From assembly GCA_018241985.1 (NCBI GenBank), contig JAFECV010000093.1, positions 1-7,653 of the forward strand: DNA of 7,653 bases, read 5' to 3'. The notes beneath the pieces were generated by a model. That model did not search any database, was not told the DNA's origin, and saw nothing but the letters and a program-made list of their open reading frames with translations. The DNA is from Pseudomonadota bacterium (lineage in GTDB: Bacteria; Pseudomonadota; Gammaproteobacteria; Burkholderiales; Burkholderiaceae_C). Both the position numbers and the translations under genes were made by a program. The stretch's first letter is position 1, and every line of letters begins with the position of its first letter. Below are positions 1 through 7,653 of the stretch, piece by piece.

Positions 1-71
1 GGGCCGACGGCGCCGAACGACACCGCGATGGCCGCGGCCACGATGCTGACGACCTGGATCAGGTTATTCAT
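1..71 (-). CDS. atpE: F1Fo N-ATPase subunit c, N-terminal fragment
   Basis: Only the first 23 codons lie in the window. They read as a hydrophobic start (MNNLIQVVSIVAAAIAVSFG) leading into a Gly/Ala-rich first helix ending GAVGP, as in the c subunits that form the membrane rotor ring of F-type ATPases. The ATG lies inside the end of atpB (the sequence ATGAATAA contains both the c start and the a stop). A GGAG ribosome-binding site sits 6 bases upstream. Place in the operon (after atpQ, atpR and atpB) supports the N-ATPase c subunit. The ion-binding carboxylate and any Na+-ligand motif fall outside the window, so ion specificity cannot be read here. Confidence 0.85.
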   Translation of the reverse strand, partial: MNNLIQVVSIVAAAIAVSFGAVG

Positions 72-759
72 TGGAGACTCCGGCTTTCTTGAGGGGATAG
101 GGATCGTGGCTGACGGTGGCGCCGATGAAGACCATCGCGAGCATCGAAAAGATATAGGCCTGGATCGCGCCGGTCAGCAGGTCCAGCGCCATGAACGGGA
201 TCGGCACCAGCAGGCCGGCCAGCGACAGCGCGATGCCGACTACGAACACGCCGCTCATGACGTTGCCGAACAGGCGCACGATCAGCGAGAACGTGCGCGT
301 GAGCTGTTCCACCAGGTTGAGCGGGATCATGACCCAGGTCGGCTCGGCGAACGTCTCGAGGTAGCCTTTGACGCCGCGCGTGCGCATGCCGAAGAAGATG
401 GTCGCGCAGAACACGATACCCGCGAGTGCAGCGTCCGTGGCGAGCTGCCCGGTGGGCGGCTCGATGCCGGGCACGAGCGAACTCCAGTTCGCCGCGAGAA
501 TGTAGAGGAACAGGGTGCCGATCAAGGCTCGGTACGGTTCGGGTTCGGCCTGCATCGTGTCGCGGATCTGCGCATCGATGGTACTGACCAGGAGTTCGAG
601 CACGGCCTGGCGGGTCGACGGCACCAGACGCAGCCGCCGCGTCACGGCCAGTGCGGCCAGCAGCAACAGCGCCATGATGACCCAGGTCACGGCCACGGCC
701 GACGACACCGGGACGGGGCCGAAGTGGAACAGCACGTGGCTGGCCAGCGGCGAGTTCAC
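64..759 (-). CDS. atpB: F1Fo N-ATPase subunit a
   Basis: This 231-residue polytopic inner-membrane protein forms the ion half-channels next to the c ring. The essential stator arginine is visible as R162 in the motif SLIVRLFGN (equivalent to R210 of E. coli). The C-terminal helix motif GAIQAYIFSMLAMVFIGA (197-214) matches the family QAYIF signature. A periplasm-side loop with NWSSLVPGIEPPTG (91-104) is also typical. The start is a GTG whose last two bases are shared with the TGA stop of atpR; no ATG upstream fits as well. Its stop is overlapped by atpE. Length is in the usual range for N-ATPase a subunits. Identity as subunit a is near certain; N-ATPase type rests on gene order. Confidence 0.95.
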   Translation of the reverse strand: MNSPLASHVLFHFGPVPVSSAVAVTWVIMALLLLAALAVTRRLRLVPSTRQAVLELLVSTIDAQIRDTMQAEPEPYRALIGTLFLYILAANWSSLVPGIEPPTGQLATDAALAGIVFCATIFFGMRTRGVKGYLETFAEPTWVMIPLNLVEQLTRTFSLIVRLFGNVMSGVFVVGIALSLAGLLVPIPFMALDLLTGAIQAYIFSMLAMVFIGATVSHDPYPLKKAGVSNE

Positions 760-1055
760 GGGCCAGCTCCGGTTCCGGTGCGGCGCAGCAGCCAGGTGCG
801 CGCCAGCAGCAGGCCGACCAGTCCCGCCAGCGCCGTACCGGCACCAAACCGCCAGGCGAGTCCCGCAAAGCATGCCACGGTGACGGCCAGGCGCATGAAC
901 TGCAGACCGAACGCGACCGCGAGGCGGCCTGCTGCGAACAGGCGCAGATTGCGCGTGAGCATGGCGAAGTGCGCCACGCCAAGGACAAACCCCGCCGCCA
1001 GCCCGGCGGCGAGCGAGGCGACCAGTGCGCCGGCATGGAGTGGCAGCGGCGTCAT
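756..1055 (-). CDS. atpR: N-ATPase accessory membrane subunit AtpR
   Basis: A 99-residue, highly hydrophobic protein with about three predicted membrane helices (roughly residues 7-32, 43-65 and 70-90), separated by basic turns (LTRNLRLFAAGR; LLLARTWLLRR). AtpR is found only in N-ATPase operons, between atpQ and atpB; with AtpQ it has been proposed to form a cation-related membrane complex assisting assembly, but its biochemical role is not settled. The ATG overlaps the TGA of atpQ (ATGA), and the stop overlaps the GTG start of atpB. Its sequence is poorly conserved in the family, so I assign it from position, length and topology. The reading frame is open far upstream, but that extension is the out-of-frame atpQ region. 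Confidence 0.82.
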   Translation of the reverse strand: MTPLPLHAGALVASLAAGLAAGFVLGVAHFAMLTRNLRLFAAGRLAVAFGLQFMRLAVTVACFAGLAWRFGAGTALAGLVGLLLARTWLLRRTGTGAGP

Positions 1056-1246
1056 TGGCGGTGCATCCAGCGCCAGGCCGACCACAGGCCGAGACCCGTG
1101 CCGAGCAGCAGCAGCGCGGCCGTGAACATCGCGTGCGTGCCCAGCAGACGATCGATCCAGCGCCCGAGAAACAACCCAAGCAGCATGGGCACGACGATGG
1201 TCCAGCCGAGCACGCCGACTTGCGCAAGACGCCGGCTTACCGACAT
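1052..1246 (-). CDS. atpQ: N-ATPase AtpQ (AtpI-like) membrane protein, probably N-terminally truncated by frameshift
   Basis: The readable part is 64 residues with two membrane helices. The first carries VGVLGWTIVVPMLLGLFLG followed by RWIDR; the second ends LWSAWRWMH. This is the conserved core of the AtpI/AtpQ family, small two-helix proteins encoded with F-type ATPases and implicated in c-ring assembly or cation handling. Family members usually have a charged cytoplasmic N-terminus of some 25-30 residues, which is missing if translation starts at this ATG. That segment appears to exist upstream in another frame (see the 1247-1319 entry). The ATG has a GGAG immediately adjacent to it, too close to be an ideal ribosome-binding site. 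The gene ends in an ATGA overlap with atpR. Family assignment is firm; start and intactness are not. Confidence 0.8.
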   Translation of the reverse strand: MSVSRRLAQVGVLGWTIVVPMLLGLFLGRWIDRLLGTHAMFTAALLLLGTGLGLWSAWRWMHRQ

Positions 1247-1315
1247 CTCCGGGTCGTCTTCCGCCGCGCGGCGCGCGCAGTCGGTCCGGATCGTCGGCCA
1301 ATCTGTCGTCCGGTT

Positions 1316-1319
<4 letters not shown>
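1247..1319 (-). other. Out-of-frame N-terminal part of atpQ (suspected 1-base frameshift)
   Basis: An ATG at 1319-1317 overlaps the TGA stop of atpC (ATGA), the junction style seen throughout this operon, and has GGAG 10 bases upstream. From it the frame reads MKPDDRLADDPDRLR, a typical charged AtpQ N-terminus. It then continues in the wrong frame for the membrane core. The core's own frame, read upstream of its ATG, gives ARRAAEDDPEMSVSRRLAQ, which would continue the protein naturally. Removing one base in the GC-alternating tract at about 1261-1280 joins the two into an 88-residue protein of normal family length. It may be a real mutation or a sequencing error; I cannot tell which. Confidence 0.6.
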
Positions 1320-3504
<2,185 letters not shown>

Positions 3505-4149
3505 ATGTACCTGCCCCCCCAGTTCGAGCCCAAGGACCGCGGCCACGCGATCGCGCTGATGCGCGAATATCCGTTCGCCAGCCTCGTCAGTGTCGGCGAC
3601 GACGGCCTGCCTTTCGTCACGCACCTGCCCTTGCACCTGCGCGAGCAGGGCGAGGAACTGCTGCTGCTCGGCCACGTCGCGCGGCCGAATCCGCATTGGC
3701 GCCTGCTTGCGGCACGGCCGAAGGCGTTGGTGACCTTTCTCGGCGCGCACGGCTACATGTCGCCCGCCGTCTATCCCGACCCGGCGCGCGTGCCGACCTG
3801 GAACTACCTCGCAGTGCATTGCACCGTGCAGGCGCGGCTGATCGACGACGCCGAGGGCAAGGACGAGGTGCTCAAGACCCTGATCGCCGACCATGAGCCG
3901 CGCTATGCCGAGCAGTGGCGCGCGCTGCCGGAAGACTTCCGGACCAAGATGCTCTCGGGCATCGTCGCGTTCGAGCTGCGGGTCACTGCGCTGCAGTGCA
4001 AGCTCAAGCTGAACCAGCACCGGCCCGAAGCGTTCGCGCGGATGCGCGAAGCCTATGCGGTGGGCGGCGAGAACGGCCGGGCGCTGCTGGCCTGGATGGA
4101 CCGGCTCGGCATGGGCGCACCCGCCGGCGCGCCGGCCGGCAAGTCATGA
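3505..4149 (+). CDS. PaiB-family FMN-binding protein / putative negative transcriptional regulator
   Basis: A 214-residue cytosolic protein of the PaiB family (FMN-binding split-barrel fold), named after the Bacillus subtilis repressor of sporulation and protease genes; most proteobacterial members have no proven target. Conserved family features are the N-terminal MYLPPQFEP, GHVARPNPHW (56-65), YMSPAVY (84-90), VPTWNYLAVH (96-105) and the C-terminal KLNQHRP (168-174; commonly KLSQNRP). Length is typical. I chose the ATG at 3505 because family similarity starts exactly there, although the frame is open upstream to 3295. Its stop overlaps the start of the next gene (ATGA), indicating co-expression. 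Regulation versus flavin-dependent chemistry cannot be decided from sequence. Confidence 0.88.
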   Translation: MYLPPQFEPKDRGHAIALMREYPFASLVSVGDDGLPFVTHLPLHLREQGEELLLLGHVARPNPHWRLLAARPKALVTFLGAHGYMSPAVYPDPARVPTWNYLAVHCTVQARLIDDAEGKDEVLKTLIADHEPRYAEQWRALPEDFRTKMLSGIVAFELRVTALQCKLKLNQHRPEAFARMREAYAVGGENGRALLAWMDRLGMGAPAGAPAGKS

Positions 4150-4397
4150 AAGGGCTGCTCGGACTGGCCGGGCTGGTGCTCGCGCTGGTCATCGTGGGCC
4201 TGCTGGTGAAGAAGCAGCTCGCCGCCACGCAGATTGTCGTGCCCGCGCCGACCCCTGCGACGCAGCCGGGACCGACCGGGCCGGCCGCGATGTCCGCCGG
4301 AAAGCCGCAAGGGCAGAGCGCTCGGATCGAGCAGCAGTACAAGCAGGCCCTTGACGCGGCGATGCAGAAGGCACGCCCAGCCTCCGATGAAAATTGA
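4146..4397 (+). CDS. Small single-pass membrane protein of unknown function
   Basis: An 83-residue protein. Residues 2-22 form one hydrophobic helix rich in Gly, Leu and Val, followed by KK. Next comes a Pro/Thr/Ala-rich linker (VPAPTPATQPGPTGP, 32-46) and a polar helix-forming tail (IEQQYKQALDAAMQKA, 61-76). By the positive-inside rule the KK after the helix makes topology uncertain; an uncleaved anchor with either a periplasmic or a cytoplasmic tail is possible. Its ATG overlaps the stop of the paiB-like gene, and codon use matches its neighbours, so it is likely a real co-translated gene. I do not recognise a family and assign no function. Confidence 0.75.
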   Translation: MKGLLGLAGLVLALVIVGLLVKKQLAATQIVVPAPTPATQPGPTGPAAMSAGKPQGQSARIEQQYKQALDAAMQKARPASDEN

Positions 4398-5866
<1,469 letters not shown>

Positions 5867-5952
5867 TCCGGCCATCCACAGGCAGGGCGGCAGCGCGGGT
5901 CGGACCGCGCCGGCCGGGCCCCGTCGAGAACGGCGAATCGCCGCGCGAACCC
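5867..5952 (+). other. Spacer between tadA fusion and ldcA
   Basis: An 86-base GC-rich gap. It contains a 6-bp stem GCGCGG/CCGCGC with a 6-base loop (5893-5910) and the near-palindrome CGGCGAATCGCCG (5931-5943) shortly before the ldcA start. No T-tract follows either, so neither is a classical terminator. No good Shine-Dalgarno precedes the ldcA ATG, and I see no clear promoter. Confidence 0.35.
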
Positions 5953-6930
5953 ATGACCAAGCACATCTACATCTATTCCCCGTCCGGCGCGGTGCGGGAC
6001 CGCGCAGCGTTCAAGCGCGGCGTCGCCAGGCTGCGCGCACTGGGCCACGAGGTCGAGATCGACAGCGCGGCGCTGGCGAGCCACCAGCGGTTTGCTGGCG
6101 ACGACGAAACGCGGCTCGCCGCGATCCACCGCGCCGCCGCGAGCGGCGCCGACGTGGCGTTGATCTCCCGGGGTGGTTACGGCATCACGCGGCTGCTGGA
6201 CCGCATCCGCTATCCGGCGCTGGCGCGCGCGATCGACCGCGGCACGCAGTTCGTCGGAATGAGCGATTTCACGGCGCTGCAGATGGCGCTGCTGGCGAAG
6301 ACCGGGCGCACGACCTGGGCCGGTCCGGCGCTGTGCGAGGGGTTCGGCGCCGCCGATAGCACGGACGGCGCCGATGGTCATGGCACCGGATCCGGAACCG
6401 GCCCGGACGAGATCATGGAAGCCTGCTTCGACGACATGCTGGCCGGTCGAGGGGAGGGCGCCGGCTGGCGCCAACTGCGCGAGGCGCGCGGCGCGGCGGG
6501 CGAGATCGCTTCAGTACCGTTTACGCTCAAGCCCGCGACCCTGTGGGGCGGCAACCTCGCGATGCTGTGCTCACTGGTCGGCACGCCATATCTGCCGCAG
6601 GTCGCGGGCGGCGTCCTGTTCGTCGAGGACGTCGCCGAGCACCCCTACCGGATCGAGCGCATGTTCACCCAGCTGCTGCACGCCGGCGTGCTGGCGCGGC
6701 AGAAGGCGATCGTGCTCGGCCAGTTCACGAACTACCAGGTCGGCCCGCACGACCGCGGCTTCAAGCTTCAGAGCGTGATCGAGTGGTTGCGCAGCCGGCT
6801 GAAAATCCCGGTGCTCACCAACCTGCCGTTCGGCCACGTGCAGACCAAGGTGCTGCTGCCGGTCGGGGCGCCGGTTCGGTTGGCGGTGGACGGACGCGAG
6901 GCCTTCCTGCTATGGGGCCATCGCCATTGA
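5953..6930 (+). CDS. ldcA: LD-carboxypeptidase (muramoyltetrapeptide carboxypeptidase), family S66
   Basis: A 325-residue cytosolic serine peptidase that removes the terminal D-Ala from murein tetrapeptides during peptidoglycan recycling. The S66 triad Ser-Glu-His is visible as S104 in VGMSDFTAL, E225 in LFVEDVAEHPYRIERM and H295 in LPFGHV. Also typical are the N-terminal IYSPSGAV, RGGYGITRLL (73-82) and LWGGNLAML (197-205). There is no signal peptide, as expected for the cytosolic enzyme. It is slightly longer than the roughly 300-310 residue family norm because of a Gly/Asp-rich stretch at about 133-152. The ATG at 5953 is chosen because similarity starts there; the open frame further upstream is an overlap with the dehalogenase gene. 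It converges with a minus-strand gene only 11 bases beyond its stop. Confidence 0.93.
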   Translation: MTKHIYIYSPSGAVRDRAAFKRGVARLRALGHEVEIDSAALASHQRFAGDDETRLAAIHRAAASGADVALISRGGYGITRLLDRIRYPALARAIDRGTQFVGMSDFTALQMALLAKTGRTTWAGPALCEGFGAADSTDGADGHGTGSGTGPDEIMEACFDDMLAGRGEGAGWRQLREARGAAGEIASVPFTLKPATLWGGNLAMLCSLVGTPYLPQVAGGVLFVEDVAEHPYRIERMFTQLLHAGVLARQKAIVLGQFTNYQVGPHDRGFKLQSVIEWLRSRLKIPVLTNLPFGHVQTKVLLPVGAPVRLAVDGREAFLLWGHRH

Positions 6931-6950
6931 GTGCGATGTACTCAGTGGCG
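6922..6950 (+). terminator. Hairpin spanning both stop codons of a convergent gene pair
   Basis: An 11-bp stem, CGCCATTGAGT paired with ACTCAGTGGCG, around the 7-base loop GCGATGT. The left arm includes the ldcA stop codon and the right arm the stop codon of the opposing gene. In the plus-strand RNA all 11 pairs form, with one G-U; in the minus-strand RNA there is one A-C mismatch. No T-tract follows on either side, so it would be a non-canonical terminator or an mRNA 3'-end stabiliser. Confidence 0.45.
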
Positions 6951-7286
6951 CAGCGGCGACGCGACGCGCGGGCGCAGACCGTTCGGCAGCAGTCCGTGGA
7001 ACAACTCGGTGAGATGCTCGACCTGCTGCTGCGCCAGCGCTTCGCCGTGCTCGGCGGCGAGCACGTCCATCACGACGCTGCGCAGGTACCAGAGTCCCTG
7101 CACATCGCTCGCATCGCGCACCTTGCGCGCGGCCTGCGCGATGCGCTCGTTGTCGGTCTCGCCGAGCGCGTCGAGCATCGCGTGGCGGATGCCTTCCGTG
7201 CGACCGACCATGACCGAACGCGGGACTCGCGCCGGGCGCAAGAACTGCCCGGTCAGATGAATGAATTTCGCGGCGAACTGATGCAT
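6942..7286 (-). CDS. Hypothetical protein, small, soluble
   Basis: A 114-residue protein I do not recognise. It opens MHQFAAKFIHLTGQFLRPAR and continues with helix-forming, charged segments (MLDALGETDNERIAQAARKV; ASDVQGLWYLRSVVMDVLAA; HGEALAQQQVEHLTELF), ending in a Pro/Arg-rich tail. There are no Cys residues, no signal peptide and no membrane helix, so it looks like a small all-alpha cytosolic protein. The frame extends 13 codons upstream to a TTG at 7325, but the ATG at 7286 gives the more plausible N-terminus. Codon use matches the surrounding genes and the frame ends neatly beside ldcA, which supports a real gene. It is transcribed alone, toward ldcA. A regulatory or adaptor role would be a guess. 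Confidence 0.7.
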   Translation of the reverse strand: MHQFAAKFIHLTGQFLRPARVPRSVMVGRTEGIRHAMLDALGETDNERIAQAARKVRDASDVQGLWYLRSVVMDVLAAEHGEALAQQQVEHLTELFHGLLPNGLRPRVASPLRH

Positions 7287-7576
7287 GTCGAACCCCAACG
7301 TCGGGTATCGTTTTGATAGCACCAAGTTACAGTTTCACGGGCATTGCCGCAAGTAGGGGCGCACTCGATAAAGTTATAAAAAAACAACAGATTGCGCTAC
7401 GAATTAACGAATCGGGCCGGTCTGTTCTTTGCCGTATTCAACTTTTTTGCTACTTTCGTGATTCGGCGTCTGCGGAATTGATGCTGTCGTGCCGCCGGCC
7501 GGCAGCGGCGGCGCGTAGCGGCTCCGTTGTCATTAAACTAGCCGACTGAATCACTCAAATAGACGCTGGCCCTGGG
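7287..7576. other. AT-enriched non-coding region between divergent genes
   Basis: About 290 bases between the leftward hypothetical gene and the rightward cyclase gene, so promoters for both should lie here. The part around 7365-7460 is clearly richer in A and T than the rest of the window, including a run of seven A (7376-7382) and a T-rich tract near 7441-7448. The hexamer ACGAAT occurs twice, 8 bases apart (7399-7404 and 7407-7412). I found no promoter with both elements at proper spacing. A weak open frame (7313-7549, TTG start) has unlike codon use and no recognisable content, so I do not call it. Confidence 0.55.
7488..7515. repeat. Strong GC hairpin upstream of the cyclase gene
   Basis: A 10-bp stem, CGTGCCGCCG paired with CGGCGGCGCG (one G-U in the plus RNA), around an 8-base loop GCCGGCAG. 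It stands out against the AT-enriched DNA before it and lies about 60 bases before the cyclase ATG. No T-tract follows. It could be an attenuator-like leader structure, a protein-binding palindrome or the remnant of a repeat element. Confidence 0.4.
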
Positions 7577-7653
7577 ATGGATGGCTCTGCAACCGTCGTT
7601 TTCGCCGATCTGACCGGAAGCACGGGCGTTTTCGAAACCCTGGGCAACGCGAA
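7577..7653 (+). CDS. Class III adenylate/guanylate cyclase, N-terminal fragment
   Basis: Only 25 codons are present before the window ends. They contain ATVVFADLTGSTGVFETLG, which matches the first strand of the class III nucleotidyl cyclase domain, whose Asp (here in FADL) binds a catalytic metal ion. The domain begins almost at the N-terminus, so the protein is probably cytosolic at this end; what follows (for example an FHA or other sensor domain) is unknown. The ATG at 7577 is the only ATG after an in-frame stop at 7547-7549. The ribosome-binding site is weak. Whether product is cAMP or cGMP, and whether it is active, cannot be judged from this fragment. Confidence 0.75.
   Translation, partial: MDGSATVVFADLTGSTGVFETLGNA

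Noticed and set aside
28..1125. Long plus-strand open frame opposite atpE, atpB and atpR
   Set aside because: It is an antisense shadow of high-GC genes: low-complexity Arg/His/Gln-rich translation, no recognisable motif, and the minus strand carries clear ATPase subunits.
7313..7549. 78-codon plus-strand open frame with a TTG start
   Set aside because: No ribosome-binding site, atypical codons for this genome, no recognisable motif, and it overlaps the probable promoter region and the hairpin at 7488-7515.

Overview
The window is high-GC DNA (about two thirds G+C by eye) with tightly packed bacterial genes. Gene content and codon style suggest a betaproteobacterium, probably of the order Burkholderiales; this is inference, since there is no rRNA or marker phylogeny here. 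It falls into three parts.

Part 1 (positions 1 to about 3207, minus strand) is the leading half of an operon for an N-type (laterally transferred, predicted Na+-translocating) F1Fo ATPase. Reading leftward from the promoter-proximal end the order is atpD (beta), atpC (epsilon), atpQ, atpR, atpB (a), atpE (c, cut by the window edge). This is the diagnostic N-ATPase order, which differs from the housekeeping atp operon. Nearly every junction is a stop/start overlap, so the genes look translationally coupled. The one exception, atpC/atpQ, is best explained by a one-base frameshift in a GC-alternating tract inside the start of atpQ.

Part 2 (3505 to 6930, plus strand, divergent from the ATPase) holds four genes: a PaiB-family FMN-binding protein, an 83-residue single-pass membrane protein overlapping it, a continuous 468-codon gene joining the tRNA adenosine deaminase TadA to a complete subfamily-I haloalkane dehalogenase (DhlA-like), and an LD-carboxypeptidase (LdcA, family S66) of murein recycling. 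The TadA-dehalogenase fusion is the most striking object in the window. Both halves keep every catalytic residue I can check, and no ATG, GTG or TTG in the linker would let the second half be made on its own.

Part 3 (6931 to 7653) begins with a short minus-strand gene of unknown function converging on ldcA; an 11-bp-stem hairpin covers both stop codons. About 290 bases of relatively AT-rich non-coding DNA with a second strong GC hairpin follow. The window ends with the first codons of a plus-strand class III adenylate/guanylate cyclase gene.

No tRNA, rRNA, CRISPR array, insertion sequence or phage gene was seen.
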